Assembly (NCBI GenBank): GCA_012516785.1
Contig: JAAYWH010000096.1
Span: 41,956 to 105,955 of the forward strand
Direction of reading: 5' to 3'
Source: Methanomicrobiales archaeon
GTDB lineage: Archaea > Halobacteriota > Methanomicrobia > Methanomicrobiales > Methanospirillaceae
Length of the DNA stretch: 64,000 nt
A model generated the notes under the pieces. That model did not search any database, was not told the DNA's origin, and saw only the letters and a list, made by a program, of their open reading frames with translations. The position numbers were made by a program, and so were the translations under genes. This document shows, in pieces, positions 45,027 through 55,094 of the stretch (positions are counted from its first letter, which is position 1; each line of letters starts with the position of its first letter).

Positions 45027-46316
45027 ATGGGTATCCGTTTTTTTCGTGGGGAGAAGATCCGGTTCGAACATGAGTACCACCAGCTGAAGGAGATTGTTGA
45101 ACTAATCAGGAAAGAGTACCAGAAAGAGCCGGTATACATTCTCACGAATGTCCTGGTCGCCAACAGGCAGCTTGATTGCGTACTCCTGACACGGTCAGGT
45201 CCCATTATCCTCGAGCTGAAAGCATTCTCAGGCAGAGTCCAGGGCCTGGAAAACGGGCCCTGGGATGTGATGACAAAGGACGGGAATATCCCCCTGCCAA
45301 ACCTGTTCGTACAGGCAAAACTCCAGCGACAGGACCTGATCGACCGCCTTATCCCCATTTACGAGGAGCACCTCCCTCATATCAATGGCAATAACCTCAG
45401 GAAGCTCAGATCCTGGATCTATTTCTCCCGGGGAACTGTCTATCCTGACGGTCAGATCGATTTCCGGAGGGTGAAATGGTTCCGGATTGTTACAGCCGAC
45501 TCCCTCCTCGATACAATGAGGTTTCCTGATTCCGGGTATACGCTCCGTATCCAGGACATGGATGCGATTGTAAACGGGCTCCATCTCGAGGAATATGAAT
45601 TAAGTAATGGCCATTCTGTTACTCCAGCACCCGCTGATACGAATCAGAGCAACAGGCTGAGCAAGGGATTTCTCGCTGCGATTGTGATTGGAGTTGTTAT
45701 CTGTGCCATCATCCTGCTTCTTTTCCTGGTCCCCGGTGCAAAGGTCGCATTCCTTTCCAGCGTCAATGGTATCATTACTGTTGTTGGGGGGCTGATCAGT
45801 CAGGGTTCCCGTGAATTTATCAAGGTGGAGAGTACCCCTGCAGATTCACAGGAGGCGATGATATACTTAAACCAGATCCGTGTCTCGGGGGGAATCCTGC
45901 CTGTTCCTTTCGATGAACAGGCCTATCAACTGGCTCTTGCCAGGGCAGAAGACATGGCTACCTACCGGTATCTGGATTACAAGAATCCTGAGACAGGGAG
46001 CACGGCGATATTAATGAAATCCAGATTTGGCATCAATCCCTGGGATCTTATCATAGAATGTGCGTACGGACAGTGGAATGGCTATACGTTTGGCATCGAG
46101 AAGGATGCGATCGATGCCTGGTTGACGGATGAGGGAAACCGTGACCGGCTCTTCTCACCAATCGACAGGGGAGCCATAGCCTGTTCTCACGGGTACTGCT
46201 CTTTTATTGGGATTTCCCCGCAGCCCAAATCCCTTACCGACAAAGGGGAGCCGGTTTTTGTCGAGCAGAAGGAGGTCCCGCCAGAAGTAAACGTCACGGG
46301 GACTGTCGCCCAATGA
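45027..46316 (+). CDS. NERD-domain / transmembrane / CAP-domain fusion protein
   Basis: 429 residues. Residues about 14-125 match a NERD nuclease-related domain (EHEYHQLKEIVELI, LDCVLLTRSGPIILELKAFSG with the D...ExK-like core). One strong membrane helix lies at about 214-240 (GFLAAIVIGVVICAIILLLFLVPG), with more hydrophobic residues to 258. The rest (about 270-410) resembles a CAP/SCP domain: AMIYLNQIRVSGGILPVPFDEQAYQLALARAEDMATY, then AIDAWLTDEGNRDRLFSP. Topology would put NERD inside and CAP outside. Monocistronic, divergent from DUF1848. Confidence 0.75.
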   Translation: MGIRFFRGEKIRFEHEYHQLKEIVELIRKEYQKEPVYILTNVLVANRQLDCVLLTRSGPIILELKAFSGRVQGLENGPWDVMTKDGNIPLPNLFVQAKLQRQDLIDRLIPIYEEHLPHINGNNLRKLRSWIYFSRGTVYPDGQIDFRRVKWFRIVTADSLLDTMRFPDSGYTLRIQDMDAIVNGLHLEEYELSNGHSVTPAPADTNQSNRLSKGFLAAIVIGVVICAIILLLFLVPGAKVAFLSSVNGIITVVGGLISQGSREFIKVESTPADSQEAMIYLNQIRVSGGILPVPFDEQAYQLALARAEDMATYRYLDYKNPETGSTAILMKSRFGINPWDLIIECAYGQWNGYTFGIEKDAIDAWLTDEGNRDRLFSPIDRGAIACSHGYCSFIGISPQPKSLTDKGEPVFVEQKEVPPEVNVTGTVAQ

Positions 46317-46483
46317 CAAGTATATCGTATCATTCCTGATGTTCTGCCGATTCTTCAATTAAAACACGAAGGATTGCAAGGGGGGCATTCATAGCGCAAA
46401 TACATCTTCCCTCCCGCTTTTCGATATTACCAAGAAACATGGATTGCATGGCTTTCCGCGGCAGATGAGGTACCCGCAATGAT

Positions 46484-47656
46484 TTAAGGGACGATCTTCC
46501 CATTGAGCCCCTGGATGATGGACAGCCGGTCCATGGCACCTGATATCAGCTCATTCATTCCCACAAGATCTTCGGCTTCCCGGATCTCTTTGGAGCGGGC
46601 AGCCGTTGCAGGCGTTCGCGGCACTGCCTGGCATGCGAGATCACCTTGAGTGGTATCAAAAGTCCCGATATTCCGTGCGATACCGACCACCTCCTCCTTG
46701 TCAAAGCCGATCAGGGGTCGCAGCAGAGGCACTGTTGCCGCTTCCGAGATGGTTGCCATGTTGGTCAGGGTCTGGGAAGCTACCTGACCAAGGCTGTCAC
46801 CGGTGACCAATGCTTCGAAAGATCGGTCTTTGACTATCGCACTCCCAAGGCCAAGCATGAAGCGCTTGCACAGAACGCAACGGTACCGTGCTGGTCCTTT
46901 CTTCATGATTGCGTCATAAAAGGGCTCTGCGTCCACCACCAGCAACTCCATGGGAAAGCCTGCACACCAGCCAGAAAGGACTGCATGGTGGCGTTCAGCA
47001 GTCGGACGGACATCCCTGCCGGCATATGCCCCACCGTCAATATGAAGCGATGTCACTTCGCACCCTCGCTTCATCATGAGCCAGGTAGCAACCGGAGAGT
47101 CGATCCCTGCAGAAAGCAACGAGAGCACCCTTCCCTGCGTTCCCCATGGGAGCCCTTTCGGGGCGGGTAACGGCTCATCGTAGATCAACGCACCGAAGTC
47201 ACGCACTTCGATGAATACTTCGTATTCAGGATGCGACAGATCTACCCTGGAATGGGGATAGGCATCACAAAGGACTGATCCCACACCGGCTGCTATCTCC
47301 TGGCTGGTGATCCCGGAAACCCCCTGCCTGCGTGCCCTGACCGCAAACCTCGCCCCTCTGCTGAGTCGTTTCGCGGCCGTCCGCGCAGCCTCTGTAGCGA
47401 TCTCATCGAGAGAGAGAGAGGTCTGGTGACAGACAGCAACCTCAACAATCCCGAAGACCCTGGCTGCAACGGTTGCAATCTGCAATGGATCATCACCATG
47501 GATGAGGAGACGCCCCCGGTGAAATTCAAAATGATGGGACAACCCCGTGGACTGGAGCGCTTTGCTGATATTTCGTGTCAGGGTCTGGATGAAATGCCGT
47601 TTCACCGGCTCGCTCTTGAGAAAAAGTTCTCCATACCGGATCATTACAACGTCCAT
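46484..47656 (-). CDS. thiI: tRNA 4-thiouridine synthase ThiI
   Basis: 390 residues from ATG 47656 (MDVVMIRYGELFLKSEPV). N-terminal ferredoxin-like and THUMP domains (about 1-165), then the PP-loop SAGIDSPVATWLMMKRG and CVLCKRFMLGLGSAI. There is no rhodanese domain, as usual in archaea, so sulphur must come from another donor. Catalyses s4U8 formation in tRNA. Divergent from the small secreted-type protein at 47746. Confidence 0.92.
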   Translation of the reverse strand: MDVVMIRYGELFLKSEPVKRHFIQTLTRNISKALQSTGLSHHFEFHRGRLLIHGDDPLQIATVAARVFGIVEVAVCHQTSLSLDEIATEAARTAAKRLSRGARFAVRARRQGVSGITSQEIAAGVGSVLCDAYPHSRVDLSHPEYEVFIEVRDFGALIYDEPLPAPKGLPWGTQGRVLSLLSAGIDSPVATWLMMKRGCEVTSLHIDGGAYAGRDVRPTAERHHAVLSGWCAGFPMELLVVDAEPFYDAIMKKGPARYRCVLCKRFMLGLGSAIVKDRSFEALVTGDSLGQVASQTLTNMATISEAATVPLLRPLIGFDKEEVVGIARNIGTFDTTQGDLACQAVPRTPATAARSKEIREAEDLVGMNELISGAMDRLSIIQGLNGKIVP

Positions 47657-47745
47657 ATCCCTGCTCCAGTGATATACAACATGATACGGCAAGATTCAAA
47701 AACCATTACCCTTATACCAAGAACCCAGTAATACTCTTCGAGACC

Positions 47746-48261
47746 ATGAGAAACGCCGCCAACAGAAAACAACAGTCTGGCGAACATTCAACCGGGTATA
47801 AGGGACTGACGGTGATCATCATCCTCTGTTTTCTCGGGATCATGCCCCTCCTGATCTGGATTTCGCTTCCGGAAAACAGCACCTATGCGGTGGTCACCAC
47901 CTCTTCTGCGATGATCCAGTCCGCTGCTGCAGAGGCAGGGCTGGAGATCTGCTCACAGGAAGCCAAGAGCGTTGAGGTCCAGGGAGCACAAAGTGCCATC
48001 CTGTATCAGCTTGCCCCGGACTGCAGCAGATCGACCGATGAAAACAGGGTAAAAATTCTTGTCGTTGGATTCAATACCACGGAAGACCAGATGGCCGCCA
48101 TAGCAGAAGCACAGGCGACCTACAGTAACTGGCAGACGACCAATACGGCTGCTTTCATGAGCGACACCAGTACCATTATCGTGCATGCGGCCTCTGGCAA
48201 CCAGGCAGTCGGGCAGATCAGTTCCTCGCTGATCGGACAGGGTGCAGCAAGGATCCTGTAA
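47746..48261 (+). CDS. Membrane-anchored extracytoplasmic protein, paralogue A
   Basis: 171 residues. One helix (about 21-42, LTVIIILCFLGIMPLLIWISLP) behind a polar N-terminus acts as signal anchor. The exterior part has two Cys (Cys67, Cys88) and the block GAQSAILYQLAPDCS. It is clearly homologous to the protein at 59139-59660 (same order IIILCFLG.MP.LIW.SLP, SA.A.AGL.IC.QE, SAILYQL.PDCS, VLVVGF). No known domain recognised. Confidence 0.75.
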   Translation: MRNAANRKQQSGEHSTGYKGLTVIIILCFLGIMPLLIWISLPENSTYAVVTTSSAMIQSAAAEAGLEICSQEAKSVEVQGAQSAILYQLAPDCSRSTDENRVKILVVGFNTTEDQMAAIAEAQATYSNWQTTNTAAFMSDTSTIIVHAASGNQAVGQISSSLIGQGAARIL

Positions 48262-48429
48262 AAACCGCTTCTCATCCTTTTTTCATACCAGAACACATCC
48301 GAAATGATGCTTAGCTCGCTAAAAAGGAAGAGATCGCCGAACATATTCCTTTCTTGTTTGACAGAGAAGACCGCCGGGATTATATACCTGGGACTTATTG
48401 TATACGTTTTTGAGGATAGGGTGCTGGAG

Positions 48430-49981
48430 ATGTACAAGCTGTGCCGCAAAGGAGTACTTACCATCGCTTTCCTGATGGTATTCATGGCCCCGGCGTCTGC
48501 TGTCATTACCGGGGTCAATACTATCAGCAGGGGAAGAGGATGTCTTCATTGGGGAGGAAGGCCTTGATATCACCGGTTGCATAGGAAATGTGACCCTTCT
48601 TGCGTGGTTTGGACCCGGCTCCGGCAGCACCAGCGATGCTCCTTCTTACATAATCGATATTGGTGATCCCACGTCATTTTATATAGCTCCCGCCATTTTC
48701 ATTGACAAGACGGGGCCCTGGTACCAGTGGTACGGCTCTCCTCCTGCGGGCCCGGTTGCAGTGAATGTCCTTGAACCTTACCTGGAAACGGGAATACGCT
48801 CCCAGGCAACGGGAGGTACGGTCTCCTATGGGAACGTCCCGCAGGGTGATTTCCTGAACTTTTTTATCTCGAGCAACATGTGGACGGTCTCCACCCGGCC
48901 TGGCTATGATCCCTCCCGGGACGGATTTCTCTCCTACAAGGTGAAATCCCCTGAAGGGACCATCTATTCAGGGCTCCACCAGAATCGGACGTATGTTATC
49001 CCACTTACTGGCATAAGCATTGACTCAACCTATGAGACCTGGGTTCCGGCACCTCCCCCGTATAATGAAAATGGATGGAACACGGGCGTGACCGATTCAT
49101 CAGGAACCCTGATATATGGACCCGGCCTCTACGAAGTCACGGTCGAAACAAACCTCAACGGCATAAAAGAAAACTACCGGGATCCGGCAGGGGCTGACTA
49201 CATTGGAAAGACAATCGCCTATCCCCAGCTTGTCACTATCGGTTCTGATACCCTGACCCTCACTGCCAGCGAATCCACCATCGTCAGGGGTAACCAGTTC
49301 TCGGTTACGCTCAGGGGGATGCCAAGCGAGGTCTATATCATCTGGGTCGAAAATACGGGGCATATGACCGGTCTCTTAAAGGATAAGCCCCCCACCCTTC
49401 GGGCTACCCAGAGTGGTCTCCGTTTCGATCCGGTGAGCGGGCCCTATACATTCGGGGCATACCAGTTCCAGGGAGGAAACGATCGCACGGTAAAGGAAGA
49501 TGTTCCGACATCGCCCGAGAACGGGACCCTCTATTACGGCCGTGTCTCTCTCTCTAGCACTGGTTCACGGACCATAGGATGGCAGACAACCCCGGATACG
49601 AAAGATCGGACCTATACCATTCGTGCCGAGCGGGGACCGCCGGGTCCAAACGGTCTGCCGGATATCTTTTCGAAGGTGACTGACTATGTCAGCGCTGAAG
49701 TGGATATTGAAATCAAGAAAGGATCGGTCACTATAGTCGCAGATACGGAGACCAGCGTACCAGAATCGGGAGAAGTATTGCCTGATATAACTCCAATCAC
49801 CGTTTCTCCCACTGTGCATCCCGAAACGATGAGCACCGCTATTCCTGAAACAAGGATATCTAATGTTTCGACGCCATTCCCGATGCTGTCTCCTGTACCT
49901 ACACCGTCAGGAGGGCTTAGCCCGGGTTTAGCCCTGGCGAGTCTCGTCATGCTGGTCCTGTTCTTCTATCGCCGTTCGTGA
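48430..49981 (+). pseudogene. DUF3821 surface protein with a frame break near the N-terminus
   Basis: A signal peptide MYKLCRKGVLTIAFLMVFMAPASA starts at 48430 and the frame ends in VITGVNTIS. One base later the +1 frame reads EEDVFIGEEGLDITGCIGNVTLLAWFGPG, the typical start of DUF3821, and stays open to 49981. The shift is at GGGG (48530-48533); removing one G joins the frames. The long body is beta-rich, extracytoplasmic, with a Thr/Pro/Ser-rich stretch and a final membrane helix (GLALASLVMLVLFFYRR), like other envelope proteins of this order. It could be a sequencing error, a phase-variable site or a broken gene. Confidence 0.8.
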
Positions 49982-50274
49982 GGTGAGCAGGGATCTCTCT
50001 GATCAGCTTTTTCGTTGATTTGGGGGTAATTTTTTTATCTGGCAGTATACTTCTGTTGTAATCGCATCCCGTTACAAAAAGCGTGCTCGCACCAGCTCTA
50101 CGCCTCAAGCATCCTTCAAATATTACGAAAGCCTGCAGGTAACTCCCGCGAGTTTCTCATAAAAAAGGCTACTTCAGGCCTTTTCCTTGTTCACGTTCAT
50201 CACAGGGAGGCGAGCCTGAGTATCAAATCTTTTTCCAATTGTCTGTTAAATCAAAAGGGAGGCCGGCCCCCCTT
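49982..50274. other. Non-coding gap between convergent genes with two hairpins
   Basis: 293 bp. It holds the hairpins at 50163-50184 and 50253-50276 listed separately and a run of seven T at about 50031-50037. No gene seen. Confidence 0.55.
50163..50184 (+). terminator. Hairpin terminator-like element
   Basis: AAAAGGC, 8-base loop, GCCTTTT; a 7-bp stem with T-run on both strands, suited to end transcription from either side. Confidence 0.5.
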
Positions 50275-50276
50275 TT
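50253..50276 (-). terminator. Hairpin terminator of the 50275 gene
   Basis: AAAAGGGAGGCC joined to GGCCCCCCTTTT; about 11 of 12 positions pair. It overlaps the stop codon of the minus-strand membrane protein gene and ends in TTTT on that strand. Confidence 0.5.
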
Positions 50277-50904
50277 AAAGTTTGCATTCCGGGGCCGAGT
50301 CCCCGACCATCGGGTTCGTCAGTTCATCAAGTGTTTTTTTCCGGATATACCATGTTCCGAAAAATCCTACAATGATTCCGCCAAGGAGGTCGAACATCAG
50401 ATCCATCATGGTATCGTCGAGTCCGTGCTGGAGAGGTTTCATAAGATAGGGCAGCAGAAAGGTGTCCATAAGATATTCGTAGATCTCCCAGAATGCCCCG
50501 ATTGCCATTGTGAATATCACGATGTAAAAAAAGATCTGCCACCGGGCGAGTTTTGTGCAGCTGAAACGGTCTATCAGGAGGATCGAGACGAACGCGAGCA
50601 CGGCAACCGTTATTGATGAGACAAAGTGTGCAAATTTGTCGTAATAAGGATAAAGGAGGATATAGAGCTGCTGTGAATATCCCGCAACATGGAGGAAAAC
50701 CGCAAATGCGATCAGGACGTTCACCTCCCATGGGAGGGTGACTTGAATACGCCTCTCAATGAGATACGGGATTATAGTCAGGAATAAACCAATAAACGCG
50801 GTAACGATGATGCTTGGGTCGCGGATCGAAATGCCGTACATTCCTTCAAGCAGGATCAGTCCCTGCATTGCCCAGGCAATGAAAACCCCTCGGGAGGAAG
50901 GCAT
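50275..50904 (-). CDS. Polytopic membrane protein, DUF2238-like (copy 1)
   Basis: 209 residues with about six membrane helices. Conserved polar motifs inside helices are YDKFAHFVSS (about 88), FWEIYEYLMD (about 140) and DDTMMDLMFDLLGGIIVG (about 170), the pattern of DUF2238/YjdF-type proteins. Two more proteins in this window share them (55095 and 63210). The ATG lies about 25 bases behind AATATAC, which suggests a leaderless transcript. Function unknown; the embedded Asp/His/Glu suggest a metal site. Confidence 0.75.
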   Translation of the reverse strand: MPSSRGVFIAWAMQGLILLEGMYGISIRDPSIIVTAFIGLFLTIIPYLIERRIQVTLPWEVNVLIAFAVFLHVAGYSQQLYILLYPYYDKFAHFVSSITVAVLAFVSILLIDRFSCTKLARWQIFFYIVIFTMAIGAFWEIYEYLMDTFLLPYLMKPLQHGLDDTMMDLMFDLLGGIIVGFFGTWYIRKKTLDELTNPMVGDSAPECKL

Positions 50905-51078
50905 TGGTATATAGATAGTACTGGAAGTATATTGATTTTAATCAGAATCTTCCCACCCCTCCCTTACTCGAGGCAAATAAAGGAATTTCAGGGAGGGTGC
51001 AGACCGATCCGTAACGCACCTGGATTGGTTATTGGGTTTACTGGAGCGGATCTGGGATCAAGGTTGGGGGGAGAATTT

Positions 51079-51149
51079 CATATTATTTAGTTGCAGTATA
51101 CTGCATTGATGCACACCGTGTGGCAGAGTCCGGCAATGGGAGAATAGGT
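51079..51149 (+). promoter_or_regulatory. Promoter with palindromic operator for arcC-arcA
   Basis: TATA-like CATATTATTTAG at 51079-51090 is followed by the perfect 14-base palindrome TGCAGTATACTGCA at 51092-51105, placed where the transcription start would fall. GGGAGA lies six bases before the arcC ATG (51150). Confidence 0.55.
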
Positions 51150-52082
51150 ATGAGGATCGTGATAGCCCTTGGGGGGAATGCTCTCCTGAAACGAGGAGAG
51201 CCGATGACTGCAGAGAAGCAATGGGAGAATGTGAGGGCTGCTGCTATGGCGCTCGCCCCCCTGGCGACCGAAAACGAGCTTATGCTCTCGCACGGGAACG
51301 GCCCGCAGGTCGGGCTCCTTGCCCTCCAGGCGGCCTGCTACACCGCAGTCAGTCCTTACCCCCTTGACATCCTTGATGCCCAGACTGAAGGGATGATCGG
51401 CTACATGATCGAGCAGGAACTGGGAAACCTCCTCCCAGAGAGCACCCCGTTTGCCACCCTCCTCACCATGGTAGAGGTCGATCCTGGCGATCCCGCATTT
51501 TCAGATCCCGCCAAGTTTGTAGGTCCCGGTTACCAGGAATCTGAAGCCGACATGATAGCAAGGGAGAAAGGATGGGTCTTTAAGAAGGACGGAGACTCAT
51601 GGCGGCGGGTGGTCCCGTCCCCCCGCCCAAAACGGATCTTTGAGATACGACCCATACAGTGGCTGCTCGAGAAAGGGACGGTTGTCATTTGTGCCGGGGG
51701 AGGAGGTATCCCGGTGATGTTCCGCCCGGAGAAAAAACGAATCCTTACTGGAGTGGAGGCCGTTATCGACAAAGATCTCGCAAGCGCCCTCCTGGCACGT
51801 GAGATCGGTGCTGACCTTTTTGTAATGGTGACTGACGTGCAGGGAGCCTACTTCGACTGGGGAACACCGAAAGCCCGGTTGATTGAAGAGACAACTCCCG
51901 GGGAGTTGTGCAAATATGAGTTTCCGGCCGGGTCAATGGGACCGAAGGTGGAAGCCGCCTGCCAGTTTGTAAGGAAGACCGGGAAGCGGGCGGCAATCGG
52001 GGCATTAGGGGACATCCAGGCGATTGTTGCCGGCAGATCCGGGACCCAGGTGTACCCGGAAGGGGGTCACGGCTATGCGTGA
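51150..52082 (+). CDS. arcC: Carbamate kinase
   Basis: 310 residues. Amino-acid-kinase fold: [104 protein letters not shown]. It makes ATP from carbamoyl phosphate (or the reverse). The stop overlaps the arginine deiminase start by 8 bases. With deiminase and an ornithine carbamoyltransferase elsewhere it could complete the arginine deiminase pathway. Confidence 0.95.
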   Translation: MRIVIALGGNALLKRGEPMTAEKQWENVRAAAMALAPLATENELMLSHGNGPQVGLLALQAACYTAVSPYPLDILDAQTEGMIGYMIEQELGNLLPESTPFATLLTMVEVDPGDPAFSDPAKFVGPGYQESEADMIAREKGWVFKKDGDSWRRVVPSPRPKRIFEIRPIQWLLEKGTVVICAGGGGIPVMFRPEKKRILTGVEAVIDKDLASALLAREIGADLFVMVTDVQGAYFDWGTPKARLIEETTPGELCKYEFPAGSMGPKVEAACQFVRKTGKRAAIGALGDIQAIVAGRSGTQVYPEGGHGYA

Positions 52083-53337
52083 GTATGGAGTGTTTTCTGA
52101 AGTGGGGAGGCTTCGCACGGTAATGGTCCATCGCCCCGACCTCAGCCTGCGTCGGCTTACCCCTGCCAACCATGAAGAGTTCCTCTTTGATGATGTCATC
52201 TGGGTGGACCGGGCGATCCAGGAGCATGATGCGTTTGTCCGCCTCCTGAAGGACGAAGGCGTAAAAGTATACTACCTCCAGGAACTCCTGGCCGAGACGC
52301 TTGCTGCTGATCAAAAGATCAGGGAATGGGTGATTGACCAGGCCATAAATGAGCGGACCGTAGGCATCTCAGCGTTGGATGCTGTCCGGATCTGCCTGAA
52401 TGATATGACCCATGCCGACCTTGCGAGCCACCTTATCGGGGGGCTCACCGTTGGAGAACTCGAATGCATCTATATGGAGGGGCTTTCCCGGTTCTCCCTC
52501 ACTGCAGCTGCATCCGGACCTGATGCATTCATCCTCCCTCCCCTCCCCAATTCGCTCTTTACCCGGGACTTTTCGTCATGGATCTACGATGGGGTCACTC
52601 TCAACCAGATGTTCTGGCCGGTCCGGCGCCTCGAGGTCATGAATGTTGCTGCGATCTATCGCGGCCACCCTCTGTTCCGGGACTCCCCGCACTTGATCTG
52701 GTATCCTCCGCCAGGAGACGATAACGCCCTTCGGTTCGAGCAGTGTGGCCCTTCTTCGATGGAGGGAGGTGATCTGATGCCGATCGGCAACGGGACTGTC
52801 CTCATCGGAATGGGCGAACGGACGCAGGCACGAATGATCGAGCAGCTTGCACGGGTACTCTTCACCCATGGGGCCGCAGAACGGATTATCGTTGCACCGA
52901 TGAGCCATAACCGGGCACACATCCACCTTGATACCGTCTTTACCATGCTTGATGCGGGTACCGTTACCGTGTTTCCTGACGTGGTTGACCGGATGCCGGC
53001 ATATTCTCTCCAGCCCAGTGATGACCATGCACTTTTCACCGTCACACGGGAGGAAAGTTTCCTTGCAGCAGTCACCGACGCCCTCGGAGTCGATCGCCTT
53101 ACTGTCATCCCCACCGGGGGTGATAAGTACGAGGCCGCACGGGAGCAGTGGGACGATGGGAATAATATCCTTGCTATCAGGCCGGGAGTGGTAATCGCAT
53201 ATAACCGGAATACCTGCACCAACCGGAACTTCAGGGATGCAGGGATCGAGGTGCTCGAATGCGAAGGATCCGAACTCAGCCGAGGACACGGCGGGGGGCA
53301 TTGCATGACCTGCCCGTTGCTCCGTGATCCGATATGA
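52075..53337 (+). CDS. arcA: Arginine deiminase
   Basis: 420 residues, full length. Catalytic features: FTRDFSSW at 162, MEGGDL with Glu230, HLDTVFTM with His284, and the nucleophile Cys410 in [10 protein letters not shown] (bacterial enzymes usually have CMSMP; here the next residues are Met-Thr-Cys). It hydrolyses arginine to citrulline and ammonium. Uncommon in methanogens. ATG 52075 lies inside arcC, seven or eight bases after GGGGG. Confidence 0.93.
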   Translation: MREYGVFSEVGRLRTVMVHRPDLSLRRLTPANHEEFLFDDVIWVDRAIQEHDAFVRLLKDEGVKVYYLQELLAETLAADQKIREWVIDQAINERTVGISALDAVRICLNDMTHADLASHLIGGLTVGELECIYMEGLSRFSLTAAASGPDAFILPPLPNSLFTRDFSSWIYDGVTLNQMFWPVRRLEVMNVAAIYRGHPLFRDSPHLIWYPPPGDDNALRFEQCGPSSMEGGDLMPIGNGTVLIGMGERTQARMIEQLARVLFTHGAAERIIVAPMSHNRAHIHLDTVFTMLDAGTVTVFPDVVDRMPAYSLQPSDDHALFTVTREESFLAAVTDALGVDRLTVIPTGGDKYEAAREQWDDGNNILAIRPGVVIAYNRNTCTNRNFRDAGIEVLECEGSELSRGHGGGHCMTCPLLRDPI

Positions 53338-53504
53338 AGACGAGGAATGAAGGGGAGGACTAAATCCTTAGATTTTTCTGCATGTTTGTTTTGAATAGAT
53401 CACCTACCCCCTAATGATAGTGATCGTCTTCTGGAGAGTAGATAGCAATCAATCTGAAAAACAATACTCTTATTAAGGAAAGCAATTATTACCTCCTATT
53501 GATC

Positions 53505-53945
53505 ATGTGGACAAGACTTGCCTGCCTCATGTTTTGTATTTTTTTCCTTGTCATTTTTGCAGGATGTCTTGCTCCTGTTTCCCCAGCTCGTGTACCTCCC
53601 GGTCAATCCTGGCGGCTTACTTCGTACAATGTTGGAAATAAAATGATAAAACCCGAATCCAATACCACTATTACCCTGACATTCGGACCAAACGGACTGA
53701 TGAGCGGAAGTACTGTATGCAATGAATATCATGCAACATACCAGTTTGAGGGAGAGATTATCTCTCTCGGCAATATTGGATCGACAGATACGAATTGCAC
53801 TACTCCTATAAAGATGACTGAAATGGAAAAAGTATATTTCCAGCTCCTCAACAACACCACCCGTTTTTCTCTTGATAAGAATACCCTGACACTTTCCTAC
53901 TTTGACGAAAAGAAACTTCTTGTCTTTGAGAGGCAACCATTCTGA
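53505..53945 (+). CDS. META-domain lipoprotein
   Basis: 146 residues. N-terminal hydrophobic segment ending in a lipobox-like FAGC (Cys21), so probably membrane-attached outside. The rest matches the META/HslJ fold: SWRLTSYN, TITLTFGPNGLMSGSTVCNEYHATYQFEG, TDTNCTT, MEKVYFQLLNNTTRFSL, NTLTLSY. Such proteins occur in stress responses. No Shine-Dalgarno; TATA-like CTTATTAAG about 35 bases upstream. Confidence 0.78.
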   Translation: MWTRLACLMFCIFFLVIFAGCLAPVSPARVPPGQSWRLTSYNVGNKMIKPESNTTITLTFGPNGLMSGSTVCNEYHATYQFEGEIISLGNIGSTDTNCTTPIKMTEMEKVYFQLLNNTTRFSLDKNTLTLSYFDEKKLLVFERQPF

Positions 53946-54117
53946 CGTCTCCCCACAAGGGATATACGGAACAGACCCTGTTGAATAATAGCGACCCTGA
54001 TGGATATCAGATTCGCATGTTATCTTTTTAGGACTATTCCGTCCGGGAACAAGACTATTATTTTAGATAGCAAAAATTGAGAACATCCGTACAGTTTTGT
54101 GGAAATGGATTCACTGT

Positions 54118-54999
54118 ATGTCGAGTCTTGATGAGTTTCTCGGACCCCTTCACCATGGAGTATGGGAGGTGGAGATACCAAAAGAGTCGGTCACCGAACC
54201 GCTCGATCAGGGATGGGAAGTATCGAGGATCAATATTCCCTCTCCAGGAACCATAGCAAGTTACCGGAAAGGCCAGTACCATGTCCATGAAACCGATACC
54301 GAATGGCGGGTACACCTGGACAACCATGACCCAAAACGTCATTCTATCCTTCACCTTATTGACGATGCTCCCCTTCTCCTGATGATCGGCGATACTTTCG
54401 GGACGCTGATTGCTTCTACACGAAAAAAGACAGGAGAAGAGGCAAAGATCCTTGAAGAACAGTCGAAGGCATGGAAAGACCAGATCCTTATCGGCCTTTT
54501 TATCATTCTCGTTGGAATCTTCGTTATCACAAACCCATTATTGACCTTCAAAGGTATCACACGGCTCTTTGTCCCCCTCGTGATTGTCGGTCTGGGAATA
54601 TTCACCATCATGAAGTCGGTGCGGGTTCAGCCCTTCAGGATCATTGAAGATGCGGTCCTTTATCGGGGAATTATTATTTCTATTGCAGGGATCATCGCAT
54701 TCTACCTCCCGCTGACCCTCTGGATCGTTGGTCTCCTTGGAATCCTGGCAGTATGGATGCTTGCCACTGCAATCGTTCTGCTCGGGCGTGCCCGCAAAGG
54801 AAGGTCCGCGATTCCCGAAGGATTTGTCAGCCGGATTGTCATTGCCATACTTTCTCTCTGCCTCGTTGGGCTGATTTTCACCTACCCCATAGAAATTGTC
54901 GAACTTCTAATGATAGTGCTGGGAGTTATTGGCCTCTTAGTCGGGATCATGTTGTTTGTAAATGGTGTCAGATTAAAAAGAAGGATGGAGAGGACCTGA
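54118..54999 (+). CDS. DUF308-like (HdeD-type) membrane protein with soluble N-terminus
   Basis: 293 residues. Residues 1-115 are soluble and of unknown fold (MSSLDEFLGPLHHGVWEVEIP...). Then about six hydrophobic helices in pairs (about 122-140, 150-165, 184-206, 208-230, 245-263, 266-285), the repeated two-helix pattern of DUF308/HdeD. HdeD is linked to acid resistance in Enterobacteria; here function unknown. ATG 54097 upstream is an alternative start. A canonical DUF308 protein is at 58422. Confidence 0.65.
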   Translation: MSSLDEFLGPLHHGVWEVEIPKESVTEPLDQGWEVSRINIPSPGTIASYRKGQYHVHETDTEWRVHLDNHDPKRHSILHLIDDAPLLLMIGDTFGTLIASTRKKTGEEAKILEEQSKAWKDQILIGLFIILVGIFVITNPLLTFKGITRLFVPLVIVGLGIFTIMKSVRVQPFRIIEDAVLYRGIIISIAGIIAFYLPLTLWIVGLLGILAVWMLATAIVLLGRARKGRSAIPEGFVSRIVIAILSLCLVGLIFTYPIEIVELLMIVLGVIGLLVGIMLFVNGVRLKRRMERT

Positions 55000-55094
55000 A
55001 AGAAAATTTTTTTATCTTCTACCATAGAAGAACCATACACCAATATGAAAAGATTACTATTTTAACGCCTGAACACCATTAAAATAAGAAAGCG

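Noticed and set aside
46330..46448. Short minus-strand frame (MQSMFLGNIEKREGRC...) after thiI
   Set aside because: No translation signal; conservation cannot be judged here.
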